From Flavobacteriaceae bacterium GF1 (lineage in GTDB: Bacteria; Bacteroidota; Bacteroidia; Flavobacteriales; Flavobacteriaceae): a stretch of 64,000 bases of DNA. Made by a program: the position numbers and the translations under genes. Below the pieces are notes generated by a model. The model ran no database searches and was not told where the DNA came from. It saw only the letters and a program-made list of their open reading frames with translations. This document shows, piece after piece, positions 23,869 through 33,596 of the stretch. Each line of letters starts with the position of its first letter. Position 1 is the stretch's first letter. Where the stretch lies: positions 1 to 64,000 of the forward strand of contig WNKP01000009.1 of the NCBI GenBank assembly GCA_009797885.1, read 5' to 3'.

Positions 23869-26067
23869 TTAATTGGTCTTACCACATATTTTGATCAAAG
23901 GTATATCCCAACTTAATCGAATCATACCTCTCAGGGAGTTTGAGCCTGTTTCAATGGTATTCATTGTTACTTTCCTTAATTCCGGGGTGTACTGGATTCC
24001 TACGCCTATAGTAATTGGTGAATTTTTAATCCCATAGTTCAATGACAGTCCCGGTGAGAAGATTTGTTTGAAGGTAAGTTCTTCAGGAAGTTCACTTTCC
24101 GAATCATTTAACCTGTAATTAAAGGCGGCACCCAAATCTGCAAACGATGCGAAAATACTCCAGGAGTGTCCTGACAAACTTCTGACAGAGCCGTCCTTTT
24201 GCACGAACTTATTCTTTAGTTTGTTATTATTGCCCTTACCTCTAATGCCCCACATGAATTCAAATCCTATCGGTGCAGTAATACCAAAATTGGCATTTGT
24301 ATCATCTGTCTCCTCAAGACGTTCCACTCCTCCGTACACCCCTGGATGGGCACTTATGGTCCAACTAAAACGGCTGTTGCGCTTATCCAAATAGGAGAAT
24401 TTTGTAACATTCCTTTTAATGGCCTCCTTAACTTTGTCAGAGTCATCCGCAGTCACTATATCGACCATAAACTTGCCATATTTTTTAACGGATTGAGTGA
24501 CCTTAATGATATCGGCTTGCGTGCTCCCCGTAGCCAATAATACTTTTTCGGTAACAAATAAACTATTGGTTACGATGTATCCATAATCTTTGCTATAAAT
24601 GGATTTGTGAAGATCCAAAATGCTATCAATGAACTCGAGTATATCTATAGTTACACCGCCATTGGCTGTTGTGAAATTGACATTGGTCAATTTATTGTTT
24701 GGGGCAGCCTTGGCATTGATATGTTTTATTAGGGAAACCGTGCTGGCCATAAGATCAACGTAATCATCGGCGGACATGGATTTTTCTTTAGATTGAATAT
24801 TTTCAATGGTATTCATTATTTCCAAAGCAGGATAGACGGTTTCTTTCAGAAAATCTGTTCCAGCATTTAGACGAATAGTTGCGAAATAGTTGGAATCTTG
24901 GTGATATATCAGTGCGGCGAAATATTGAATTTCGGTCTTAGTATCCAATTTCTTTATATCCGAAAAGCTTAGCCAAATATTTTCAAAAGGTTTAGTAAGA
25001 ACTACGCTTTGACCTAAAGGATCGACGATTTTCTTTCTTTGCAAATTCTGTTGTAACAGGTTTAGGCCGCGAATAACACCATGAAATATTTTAGCATTTT
25101 GGTCGCTGGGATCATACCTTTGTTCAAGATAGTCCAGGATTTCAACAGGGTGATCACCCTTTATTAATCTGTCCGATAATTGCAAAGAGAAATCGAAAGG
25201 ATAGTATAACTTATTATTTTCTAATCGCTGCTTTAGATTGGGATTGTTCTCAATGTATGCCCCAAGATTGCTTAATACATTTCTTAAATCCTTTTCAAAT
25301 GCTTCTTTGAAATCATTCCCAAGGGACCTATAATCAAATACATTTGCCCTGTTCAAAAATGAATGTGTTTCCGGAAACAACCCCTTTAATTCCTTAATTT
25401 CATCTAACTTCTTTCTAAACTTGTCTATATAAAGCGTTGTAATATCTTCTTTAAAACGTTCAGCTATAAATTTTGCGGTACCATCAATAATTGCTGACTG
25501 TGCTGATACAGGGATTGACAAAAATCCCTTATTTTCCATGCCTGAAGCTTGTAAGTCCGATACGCCTGGAATTTCCCTATCAATACCAATCTCACCTTCC
25601 TCATTAATAACAACAGCCTTCCTAATTGTCTTGAGATTTTTGTCATTTAAGGGAGACGTAAAAGGAGAGTTAATAAATGAATCAAAGTTGTCTATATCAG
25701 GAATAATGTATACATATTTTTCTTGCGCTTTAGTAAGGGAGCTCTTTAATGCTAATATGTCTGCTTTTTTGTTTTTATATTCGGCATTATAATTTTTTTC
25801 ATACTTTTCAATAATTTCAATAAAAGGCGTATTAGCGGGAATAGAGGACATTTTGAAAGCAGAAGAGCTTTCTAGTTTAATTTCCAAAGCTAGACTATCG
25901 CTATCGAAATCAGCCTTATGTGCTTTTAATTTTGTTAGAATGTGCTGCCTTGAAGATAAATATTCAATTTTTAGTGCATCGTAATATGCATTTTGAGCAT
26001 TGGAGTTTAGGCTGAATATAACAAATGCTATTACTAAGGTTGCTTGAATACTTTTTTGATGATTCAT
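23869..26067 (-). CDS. Large exported protein of the amidase/protease operon
   Basis: 732 residues. Signal peptide to about residue 24 (AFVIFSLNSNAQ). The N-terminal 500 residues are helical and unassigned; the last 180 (GVYGGVERLEETD..., ITAPIGFEFMWGIRG, FSPGLSLNYGIKNSPITIGV, MIRLSWDIPLIKIC) alternate as in outer-membrane barrel strands. I do not recognise a family. It is the last gene of a tight operon (7 nt behind the protease gene), so it probably works with those envelope proteins. Confidence 0.65.
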   Translation of the reverse strand: MNHQKSIQATLVIAFVIFSLNSNAQNAYYDALKIEYLSSRQHILTKLKAHKADFDSDSLALEIKLESSSAFKMSSIPANTPFIEIIEKYEKNYNAEYKNKKADILALKSSLTKAQEKYVYIIPDIDNFDSFINSPFTSPLNDKNLKTIRKAVVINEEGEIGIDREIPGVSDLQASGMENKGFLSIPVSAQSAIIDGTAKFIAERFKEDITTLYIDKFRKKLDEIKELKGLFPETHSFLNRANVFDYRSLGNDFKEAFEKDLRNVLSNLGAYIENNPNLKQRLENNKLYYPFDFSLQLSDRLIKGDHPVEILDYLEQRYDPSDQNAKIFHGVIRGLNLLQQNLQRKKIVDPLGQSVVLTKPFENIWLSFSDIKKLDTKTEIQYFAALIYHQDSNYFATIRLNAGTDFLKETVYPALEIMNTIENIQSKEKSMSADDYVDLMASTVSLIKHINAKAAPNNKLTNVNFTTANGGVTIDILEFIDSILDLHKSIYSKDYGYIVTNSLFVTEKVLLATGSTQADIIKVTQSVKKYGKFMVDIVTADDSDKVKEAIKRNVTKFSYLDKRNSRFSWTISAHPGVYGGVERLEETDDTNANFGITAPIGFEFMWGIRGKGNNNKLKNKFVQKDGSVRSLSGHSWSIFASFADLGAAFNYRLNDSESELPEELTFKQIFSPGLSLNYGIKNSPITIGVGIQYTPELRKVTMNTIETGSNSLRGMIRLSWDIPLIKICGKTN

Positions 26068-26074
26068 AATGTAT

Positions 26075-26995
26075 TTAGTTTTTGGTTAGGGTAATATGAA
26101 GGTTAACTAGAATATCCGATAAATGCTGTGCAACACTGAACTCATGATGTGGTTGTGCTCTGGAACCCTCTCCTGAAAACAGTAATCCCAAGCCTTCGTT
26201 AGTGCTTGGATCGAACCATATGGATCCCGAATCCCCATTGTCCGATATCTGTATATCGTTGGTATTCAAATCATCTACCGGTACCAATCTAAATCCCTTT
26301 ATGGCACGGCGACTAAATTTCATCTTCTTGTAGTAAACGCCAATCCCATCAACCATGGCTTCGGTTAATCCGGTTGTCCTACCGGATTTAATAAGAATAT
26401 CGCCCAGACTAACTTCCCGAACGCCAACAATGGCCTTATCTGTCTCAAATTGGGTGTGTATAAAGGGTCTATTGCCCCTTAAAACGGCAATGGCCGCATC
26501 ACCATTTGGGTCGGAACGCAATTTCTTGCCAATACCATCCACAAAGAATCGGCCTCTATCCAAACCTGCGCCGGGTTGTGATACTATGGCGCCAATGTTT
26601 CCTTCAACCACATGTTCGGCAGTAAGCAAACAGGGCCTATTGTTGCCCAATCTATCATAGCAGATCAATCCTAAAGTTCCAGAAGTAAATGTTCCTATAC
26701 TTATTCCTGGCTGAAGTGTAGCCCTTTTTTGTCTGCGTTCTGAGTTCAACGGAATGACCTTGCGGCGCCAATGATTACTGTGATTGGTGTAATCGAAAAA
26801 ATAAATTAGATCATTGACGGAACTGTATCCGCTATTAAAATTCAAATGGACCCTAACGCATTGTTCATCCAAACGCTGGGCACCATCATATCGAAAACCA
26901 ATATCAATGGCAAAAACATTGGCGTCCTTTTCATAAAGCAGAACGGCCTCATTAAATGCCATCATAAGGTTGTTGGGAAAATTAAATCGTTGCAT
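26075..26995 (-). CDS. Trypsin-like serine protease
   Basis: 306 residues. The triad is readable in order: His in LLTAEHVVEGNIG, Asp in NGDAAIAVLRG, Ser in ISDNGDSGSIWFD (GDSG). A predicted all-beta chymotrypsin fold spans residues 95-300; the first 90 residues form another domain (FNEAVLLYEKDANVFAID). No obvious signal peptide, although the neighbours are exported. In the four-gene operon it is 8 nt from the membrane gene upstream. Trypsin-like enzymes appear as the processing part of several bacterial conflict systems, a possible parallel only. Confidence 0.75.
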   Translation of the reverse strand: MQRFNFPNNLMMAFNEAVLLYEKDANVFAIDIGFRYDGAQRLDEQCVRVHLNFNSGYSSVNDLIYFFDYTNHSNHWRRKVIPLNSERRQKRATLQPGISIGTFTSGTLGLICYDRLGNNRPCLLTAEHVVEGNIGAIVSQPGAGLDRGRFFVDGIGKKLRSDPNGDAAIAVLRGNRPFIHTQFETDKAIVGVREVSLGDILIKSGRTTGLTEAMVDGIGVYYKKMKFSRRAIKGFRLVPVDDLNTNDIQISDNGDSGSIWFDPSTNEGLGLLFSGEGSRAQPHHEFSVAQHLSDILVNLHITLTKN

Positions 26996-27003
26996 TCCAA
27001 TAG

Positions 27004-28032
27004 TTATTTTACTACAACTTCGCTTTCCTTCAAAACCACATTGACGTCTATGCCTTCGGTATTCTCCTCAATTTCAAGTTCACCCTCATCATAATACCTT
27101 TTATCACCAATAACCAATTCAGATTCAATTTTATAATGCCCATCCGGAACATTGGAAAATGAAAACATTCCGGCCCTATCCGGATTAACGGTCTGCACAT
27201 ATTCTGATTCTATCCCTGTAATTTTCACTGCAACGTATTCATTGTTCATTGCTCTGGTATCATCATCTACATTGTCGATTACAATGGTACCCCTGATACT
27301 GTTCCCTTGCCCATCAGAATCACTGGTTTTGCCAGTTTCGCCGTTTCGAACGGGTAGTATTAAATCTTTTATCCTTCCGATCAAAACAACCGATCTTCTA
27401 GTAAAAAATCCAAGGACGAACGCCAATACAATGACACTTTTTCCAATTCCGTCAAATTGAATGGTCCCTTTATTCACAATACCATTTATGGAGAGATAGA
27501 TAACAATGACAACAAAGGGGGTATAAAAGATTTTTCCTATGTGTTCAGGGATTCTTTTTTTATCGAATTTCTCAACAATGGGGACCGTGTACATAAGATT
27601 GGCCATCAGTCCAAAAAGTGCCCAAAAAATGATTTCCAGGAACAGTTTTTTGTCCGTCAGCCAAAAAAAGGAATCTACCTTAAAAGAGTATGATGGTAGT
27701 ATTGTGCTAAGGTGTTTGGTATCATATACTTTGAACAACTCTTTAATTTCCAGGGCATTTTTACCAGGTAGCACATTTTCGAGATAACTGGATACCAGCC
27801 CTTGTTTATCTTTTTCAATGCCATCCAACACGGATCTGGATGAGTCCGGTGCCGGTTCTTCTTCCAAAGCTAAGATTGCATTGATCGCTCCTAATTGATC
27901 TCGATTTAAAAACATCTCTTCTTGACCACACTGGAAAATATGCAAAACAATATATGTAATGATAAATACGCTGGATATGATGCACGCTTTGATGAGCCAT
28001 GCCATTTTTGGGTTTGTCCTGATTTTTGCCAT
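27004..28032 (-). CDS. Four-helix membrane protein with C-terminal CarboxypepD-like domain
   Basis: 342 residues. Membrane helices at about 11-31 (IKACIISSVFIITYIVLHIF), 129-150, 165-185 and 196-212. Between helix 1 and 2 lies a soluble loop of about 95 residues. From about residue 245 there is a beta-rich domain (SIRGTIVIDNVDD...GMFSFSNVPDGHYKIESELV) with the PDGxY turn of carboxypeptidase-regulatory-like or CNA-B domains. It lies between the amidase and protease genes with gaps of 10 and 8 nt. Probably the membrane anchor of that system. Confidence 0.65.
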   Translation of the reverse strand: MAKIRTNPKMAWLIKACIISSVFIITYIVLHIFQCGQEEMFLNRDQLGAINAILALEEEPAPDSSRSVLDGIEKDKQGLVSSYLENVLPGKNALEIKELFKVYDTKHLSTILPSYSFKVDSFFWLTDKKLFLEIIFWALFGLMANLMYTVPIVEKFDKKRIPEHIGKIFYTPFVVIVIYLSINGIVNKGTIQFDGIGKSVIVLAFVLGFFTRRSVVLIGRIKDLILPVRNGETGKTSDSDGQGNSIRGTIVIDNVDDDTRAMNNEYVAVKITGIESEYVQTVNPDRAGMFSFSNVPDGHYKIESELVIGDKRYYDEGELEIEENTEGIDVNVVLKESEVVVK

Positions 28033-28042
28033 TTTAAAGTAT

Positions 28043-29035
28043 TTAGTTGGTTACAAAACTTAAATCTGTCCTTTTAATCCAATCCCCGGTCATATTTGCC
28101 CTATACCAAGTGCCATCCAATTCGTGTACAAACAACTCTTCATCTTTTGAATAAATGGTCGATCTTTGAAACTCCGTACCTGGACCCAGCCTCGACACAG
28201 CTTTATTGGACCTTATTAGGACCTTTTTAACCTCCGAGTTAAACTTACCGGATATCCAATGCTCCTCTTTACTGGATATTTTTAACCATCCGTTATTGGC
28301 GATATCAAATACCCTTACCACAACACCACGTGATAATGGACTTCTGGCAATTGGTCGAGTGTAATGTGGCCCTGTCCTGACATTTAATTTTGCGGAGCTC
28401 ACCGAAACGTATTTTATGATTGTTGAATGAACGGATAAATTGCCCAAATTGTCATACGCTTGGCGAACTTTTGGTAAAAAATGGGCTTCACAATCACTGA
28501 CCTTGTTCCCTCCAAAAAACTGTGTCCCAGGACAGCTTTTGTTTCCTCCACTACCGTTGTTTCTTTGTCCAGTACCCAATCTAAACCAATGATGATAAAC
28601 AATACTGTTTGTATTGATCGGGAGGCCAAATTTTTTACACAATACAGCGGTAACCTGTACAATACTTTCACTTTGTTCTGGGCGCATTACATCGCCGCCA
28701 GCATCGAAATTTCCAAGATTTTCAATGCAAAAGGCATTGGAGTTCTGACCAAATATACAAGCAGGGGACCTTTCAAATGATCGACCCGTAACAATATCCC
28801 CATCAGGAAAAATAGTGATATGTTGCCCTATATCACTCCACCCATTGTGGTGTACATGATAATCCTTCATGTTTCGTTGTAGTTCAAAATGATTGTTTCC
28901 ATTGAATGTGGCGTAAGACGGTTTCCAGGTATGATGCTCTTGGATTGACAATACCGTACGAGCCACTTTGATCTCAAAGAAATAATCCTTGAATTCACTG
29001 ACATCCATCTTATAAAACCCAAACTTTTTCTCCAT
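28043..29035 (-). CDS. N-acetylmuramoyl-L-alanine amidase with two SH3-like domains
   Basis: 330 residues. The amidase_2/PGRP part covers about 20-190: SIQEHHTWKPSY (zinc His), HVHHNGWSDIGQHITIFPDG, IVYHHWFRLG and GNKSCPGTQFFGG supply the zinc-ligand set (His, His, Cys). Two bacterial SH3-like domains follow (SAKLNVRTGPHYTRP; RSNKAVSRLGPGTEFQ), typical of peptidoglycan binding. No signal peptide at this start. It is the first gene of the four-gene operon and the ATG is at 29035. Cleaves the amide bond between MurNAc and the stem peptide if active. Confidence 0.85.
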   Translation of the reverse strand: MEKKFGFYKMDVSEFKDYFFEIKVARTVLSIQEHHTWKPSYATFNGNNHFELQRNMKDYHVHHNGWSDIGQHITIFPDGDIVTGRSFERSPACIFGQNSNAFCIENLGNFDAGGDVMRPEQSESIVQVTAVLCKKFGLPINTNSIVYHHWFRLGTGQRNNGSGGNKSCPGTQFFGGNKVSDCEAHFLPKVRQAYDNLGNLSVHSTIIKYVSVSSAKLNVRTGPHYTRPIARSPLSRGVVVRVFDIANNGWLKISSKEEHWISGKFNSEVKKVLIRSNKAVSRLGPGTEFQRSTIYSKDEELFVHELDGTWYRANMTGDWIKRTDLSFVTN

Positions 29036-29634
29036 AGTTTAATCTTTATGATCAGTTGCAAAAAATGACAATGTCCAAGTTTAGTTCTTGCAGCATTTCG
29101 TGGATTTTGAACGCATTGTATCAAAATACAAAATGATATAGCACAACTAAATACCCTTTTATGGGTATTTTATTGAGGGGTGCAAAAGGAAACAAGTCAA
29201 TGGTTTGGAGTACTTCAATATAGAAATTGGCTGTGAAAATTCATTACACGAAAACCTTAGACTTTCTGGGGTTTTTATACCGTTTCATACGCTTTTGCTT
29301 ACGCTGCTTGATTGCTTCAACAGAAACCGTACTCCAATTTCTTACATTTTGCATTTTAGGTTTAGCTGGTGGTCGAAGCTAAAATCAAAAAATATGGAAG
29401 CACCTTCGTAACCCACCAGATCATTGATACCGATAATATGGCGATAGAACCCTTTATAAAGTCAATTTGAAAACTTGGATTTTTGTAGTTGCTATCTTAC
29501 CGATTGCTAATTGTATTTTCTGATTTGTTTCTCAAATAATTCGTAAGTATTGCATCAGTCGTTTATGATTTTGTAGGTAAATTCGGAAATTATTTCATAT
29601 CTTCTTCTCCTGAGCATATTTTATATTAATTAAA
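29036..29634. other. 600-bp intergenic region between divergent units
   Basis: No gene is convincing: a 68-codon + strand frame at 29205-29411 has no domain and no start context. The string tctggggtttttatacc at about 29265-29282 resembles the terminator-like segments found at 12856 and 36060. The promoters of the amidase operon (leftward) and of the small secreted protein (rightward) must be here. Confidence 0.4.
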
Positions 29635-29931
29635 ATGAAGAAAGTATTTTTAACCATAGTCTTGGTCGTTTTTTCAATCGGTTTCACTGCTGCACAATCA
29701 AAATTAACGGATGCGGATTTACAACAACAAGGATATAACAATGGTTGTGAGCTAAGACAATCCGACGATATTGACTTGTATCGGGCTACGATCAGCAACC
29801 CCAATTTTCCCCAGGCTTACATAGATGGGGTAATGTCGGGGTGGCTCAGATGCTCTGGAACTGTCAAAAAGGGACAGGGTAAGAAAGAAAAGTGGCCTAA
29901 AAAAATTGGACCCGGTAAGATTGTAATTTAA
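29635..29931 (+). CDS. Small secreted protein
   Basis: 98 residues. Signal peptide MKKVFLTIVLVVFSIGFTAA, cleaved before QSKLTDADLQQQGYNNGCEL. The mature part has two cysteines, which could make one disulfide, and ends basic (KKEKWPKKIGPGK). No family recognised. Single gene read toward the cytochrome-dehydrogenase gene. Confidence 0.6.
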   Translation: MKKVFLTIVLVVFSIGFTAAQSKLTDADLQQQGYNNGCELRQSDDIDLYRATISNPNFPQAYIDGVMSGWLRCSGTVKKGQGKKEKWPKKIGPGKIVI

Positions 29932-29988
29932 TTTTCAGGGTTTATAGGCCCGCAGATAAAACAGCAGCACTAACCTCATAATGGGGCA

Positions 29989-31503
29989 CTATTGCTCAGG
30001 TACAAGGCGCATAAGTCGGCCGGGGCCCTCTACCACCAGGTAAAGATAACCGTCCCTACCCATTTGTGCGTCACGTACCCTACCTATACCATCCAATAGC
30101 GTTTCATGGCCAATGACCTCGTTGCCATTCATTTTTAAACGATGGAGGTACTCGAATTTAAGTGAGCCTACGAACAGATCATTTTTCCAATTTCCATAAA
30201 AATCGCCGGAGACAAAGGTCATTCCACAAGGCGCAATGGAAGGGGTCCAGTAGTGTACGGGCTGTTCCATTCCATCCAATTCGGTTAAATCCGTAAAAGT
30301 GGTTCCATCATAATTGATACCGTATGATATGATGGGCCATCCGTTGTTGTCCCCTGCTTCCAAAAGATTGATTTCATCACCGCCACGGGGTCCATGTTCA
30401 CCTTCCCAAACCGCTCCGGTCTCTGGATGTATACTCATTCCCTGAGGGTTACGTGTGCCATAGGTGAAAATTGAATTGACCGCTCCGGGGGTAGTATAAA
30501 ATGGGTTGTCCGTAGGAATTCGACCATCATCATGGATCCGGTGTATTTTCCCGATGGCATTATCCAATGCCTGCGGGTAGGTGTCCCTTCGTCCGCGGTC
30601 GCCCACGGAAACGTACAGGTATCCCTCAGTATCAAACACCAATCTGGAGCCAAAGTGTGTGCCGCTATTCACATAGGGAAGTGCCGTAAAGACAATCTCA
30701 ATTTGGCTGAGGCTGTTTCCATTGAGTACACCTCTTGCCACTGCGGTGGTCAATTCCGATGAATCACTGGGATTGGCCCTGGAATAGGACAAATAAACAA
30801 AAGAATTGTTTTCAAAATCAGGGTGTATGGTAACATCCAACAGCCCACCCTGCCCTTCTGAAACAATATCCGGAAGATTGGTGACTTCTACCAAGTGTCC
30901 CTTATTCCGCACCAAGAACAACCTTCCTCCACGCTCGGTCACCAAAATTTCACCATTGGGTAATTGTGCTATTCCCCAAGGAATACCGGGAATTTTGTCC
31001 GTTAGGGTCTCCAACCGAAAAGTGAGGTCATCCGATGAAATCAATCCTGATAAATCAGGGTTTTCCTCCTCCAACATGGCTTGTGTTTTTCCGTCGATTT
31101 CGGTAAGTATATAATCGGTCAATTCCTGGATCTCCTGTTCACTAAAAGTAGCCCCGTATGCGGGCATACCATTGTTGGTATATCCATTGGTTATGGATTG
31201 CACCACCTCCTCGAAAGAATTACCATAGGTCCATTCGCGTTCCACAAATGAACTCAGGTTTTGGCCATGGCAGCCCCCGCAGTGATTTCGATAGTTGAGC
31301 TCAGCGCCCACCAAATCAACAATTTCATTGCCCGGATCAATGACTTCTTCCTCGGGAGGCTCGGGATCCATGGAACTGTTACAACTCAACAGTAGGGATA
31401 AAAAAAGCAACAATACCAATTGGGTTGTTGTACTTAACCATTGATAAGTGTCCTTAAACCTGCAAGGTATTTCGGCAAACTGACTTGGGGTGATCGGAGC
31501 CAT
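29989..31503 (-). CDS. Lipoprotein with cytochrome c and glucose/sorbosone dehydrogenase domains
   Basis: 504 residues. A lipobox LLSC (Cys about 42) after LLLFLSLL anchors it to the membrane. Cytochrome c domain: CGGCHG (CxxCH) at about 75-80 and a distal Met (GMPAYGATFSE). A GSDH/YliI-type PQQ-dependent beta-propeller follows from about 150 (GIPWGIAQLPNGEILVTERG, NPQGMSIHP, EHGPRGGDEINLL) to the end (GRLMRLV). Presumably oxidises aldose sugars and passes electrons to the fused haem in the periplasm. An operator-like palindrome lies about 100 bp upstream (31599-31619). Confidence 0.85.
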   Translation of the reverse strand: MAPITPSQFAEIPCRFKDTYQWLSTTTQLVLLLFLSLLLSCNSSMDPEPPEEEVIDPGNEIVDLVGAELNYRNHCGGCHGQNLSSFVEREWTYGNSFEEVVQSITNGYTNNGMPAYGATFSEQEIQELTDYILTEIDGKTQAMLEEENPDLSGLISSDDLTFRLETLTDKIPGIPWGIAQLPNGEILVTERGGRLFLVRNKGHLVEVTNLPDIVSEGQGGLLDVTIHPDFENNSFVYLSYSRANPSDSSELTTAVARGVLNGNSLSQIEIVFTALPYVNSGTHFGSRLVFDTEGYLYVSVGDRGRRDTYPQALDNAIGKIHRIHDDGRIPTDNPFYTTPGAVNSIFTYGTRNPQGMSIHPETGAVWEGEHGPRGGDEINLLEAGDNNGWPIISYGINYDGTTFTDLTELDGMEQPVHYWTPSIAPCGMTFVSGDFYGNWKNDLFVGSLKFEYLHRLKMNGNEVIGHETLLDGIGRVRDAQMGRDGYLYLVVEGPGRLMRLVPEQ

Positions 31504-31598
31504 AATTTTTCATATTACATTAGTGAAGATAGTTTATTGGCACGTGTTGCGCGAATTCATACCCACCCCTAACATCACCACAGACACGGACTACATTC

Positions 31599-31619
31599 AC
31601 GTTACATGATATGTAACGT
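31599..31619. promoter_or_regulatory. Perfect 9-bp palindrome, possible operator
   Basis: ACGTTACAT-GAT-ATGTAACGT is perfectly symmetrical with a 3-nt centre, 96-116 nt upstream of the cytochrome/dehydrogenase gene. It has the size of a dimeric regulator's site; no regulator is adjacent. A smaller palindrome (GGACAT-TCG-ATGTCC) lies at about 31658-31672. Confidence 0.45.
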
Positions 31620-31738
31620 TATTTATTGGAATAAAGTATGGGGTTGGGATGCCGAAAGGACATTCGATGTCCCAGGTATTAAAAAAGGGAACTGCTTCCA
31701 CAATTCCCATATCATGATTGTTCGTTTTGGATATGTTG

Positions 31739-33346
31739 TTATGGTTTGTCCAAGGACTTTGCCCTGGCAAAAGCTTCCTCAGCTTGCGCTGTTTGCCCCA
31801 AAGCTTGCAAAGCGGTACCCAGGCCTTCCCAAAAACTGGCGTTTTTCGGAAAACTCTCCACAAAAGTGCCAAATACAAAAGCCGCAGGTTGATATTGTTG
31901 TTGGTCCAATAGCATTTCCCCTACCTGACTGAATTCCTGTTCAAAATTGATGTGTTGGTATTTGGAATCGCGTATAATTCGATTGGCGTCCGTTTTGAGC
32001 TGCTCCAGCTTTCCTTCGGTAAAAAGCTGCCTGAAATACGCCATGGGGTCCACCACATCCGTGGGGTCAATGGTTTTAATAAGCGCCAAAACCGGATCCT
32101 GGTTGGTACGGTACTCCTCAAAAGTGGGCTCTGCATAAAAATTGGGCGAGGTGGCATCTGCATTCTCCCATTGGGGCTTGTCCTGCCACCAGGCAAAGGA
32201 CAAGTAGGCCTCTATCCCCGAATTGGGTAACCGCACCAGTTTGGCATCACCATAAAAATTCTTGTTTTCTGAAGTGGGCTCCCCCACTAGGATTGCCTCC
32301 GTATAGGTCTCCACATCATTGGTCAGGTTTTGACAGGCCGAAAAGGTGTTACGGCCAATAATGTAAAAGAAGTTGCCCTCTTTGTTAAGCTTGGGCCTGG
32401 CCATAATGCCCTTGATAAAATGAATATTGTTATAGTTGTTTCCGCCCCCGTTCAATCGAACATCATAGATCAGTTTCTCCACACCCTGGGTATCGATAAA
32501 ATTAAAAAGACGGGCATAAAAATCGCGTAAAGTCTCCTTCGGATGATCGAATACAGAGCTTTGGCGCACGTACAACGTCTTGGTCCCTTCCAACAATTCA
32601 AAATAAAAATAATTGTCATTGAGGTGTTTGAGATACAATGGTGTTTTCCCTGATTCACGGGCGCTAAGCCAATTCTTGTTGGGTATGGTATGCAGATAAT
32701 CGCGGGACATATCCGCCAAGGGAATGGCCGAAAACTTATGGGTAAAGCGCTTGCCGTTTTTTTCCAAGCCCAGGCTTACCTCCTGCTGTAACGTCTCGGT
32801 AATGCCCTGGGCATGCAGTACGGTAGGAACAGTCAGGAAACGTAGGCCGTACCCCTTAAAATACTGATCGTTCTCCGCAGGGACCACGGGCCTGATTTTG
32901 GCCAAAGCCTCCTCAATGGGAAATCCATTGATCGTCACTACTTGGGCACCCAAGGTTTCGGAATGGTCTTTATGCACCCCCTCGATGTAGATACCATCCT
33001 TAAAATGATAGAGGTTCACTGGGAGTACGGCATCCTTGGCCAAGGTGCTGAATGGAATTTGGGTATGACCGTATTCAAAGGCAGATACGATTCGGCTCAG
33101 CCCTACTTTTATCTCGTGTTCGGCAAGGGCTGGGATTTCGGCCCGAAGATCGGCAACCTGCTCGTCCCAAGCATCCTGGGTGATTTTTTTGAACAAAAAA
33201 GGATATTCCCCATGCACTTGTTCCTGCAGATAATCCAAATCGGCCTGCCATTGTTCTGAAGTAAACTTTTCCTGGGCTATGGCAGTGTTTGCTAAAGTGA
33301 TGGATACGACGATGAATAGTATTGATTTAAAACTAATGGTTTTCAT
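31739..33346 (-). CDS. Exported S41-like peptidase with C-terminal TPRs
   Basis: 535 residues. Signal peptide MKTISFKSILFIVVSITLANT to IAQ. Residues 90-420 follow the tail-specific protease pattern: VTINGFPIEEALAKI (PDZ-like), KLIYDVRLNGGGNNYNN (NxGG), IGRNTFSACQNLTNDVE (presumed nucleophile Ser in FSA), ILVGEPTSENKNFYGD. From 460 TPR-like helices follow (QPAAFVFGTFVESFPKNASF, ALGQTAQAEEAFARAKSLD). Likely periplasmic. Many Bacteroidota relatives with these features have uncertain substrates. ATG at 33346. Confidence 0.75.
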   Translation of the reverse strand: MKTISFKSILFIVVSITLANTAIAQEKFTSEQWQADLDYLQEQVHGEYPFLFKKITQDAWDEQVADLRAEIPALAEHEIKVGLSRIVSAFEYGHTQIPFSTLAKDAVLPVNLYHFKDGIYIEGVHKDHSETLGAQVVTINGFPIEEALAKIRPVVPAENDQYFKGYGLRFLTVPTVLHAQGITETLQQEVSLGLEKNGKRFTHKFSAIPLADMSRDYLHTIPNKNWLSARESGKTPLYLKHLNDNYFYFELLEGTKTLYVRQSSVFDHPKETLRDFYARLFNFIDTQGVEKLIYDVRLNGGGNNYNNIHFIKGIMARPKLNKEGNFFYIIGRNTFSACQNLTNDVETYTEAILVGEPTSENKNFYGDAKLVRLPNSGIEAYLSFAWWQDKPQWENADATSPNFYAEPTFEEYRTNQDPVLALIKTIDPTDVVDPMAYFRQLFTEGKLEQLKTDANRIIRDSKYQHINFEQEFSQVGEMLLDQQQYQPAAFVFGTFVESFPKNASFWEGLGTALQALGQTAQAEEAFARAKSLDKP

Positions 33347-33596
33347 GGTTTTGACTGATTTTACCTATTGGAAAGCAAGAAACACGCTTTGTTACACTTT
33401 TCAATCAACATTTTTTTGAACCATCTTGTTTCCTGGTTGAAATAGCGTCTGGGGGTTTTGGATAAAAAACCATCTATGAGGTGACGAAGATTTATATGGA
33501 TAAGGTAAGGGACAAATAGCAGGGCTTTCCATTCCGTGCACTTTTATCTACCCTACGGAGATTTTATGCACCGCGTAGGAAAAGCCCACAAAACCG

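Noticed and set aside
29205-29411. 68-codon + strand frame
   Set aside because: No domain, no start signal, within an intergenic zone holding terminator-like sequence.
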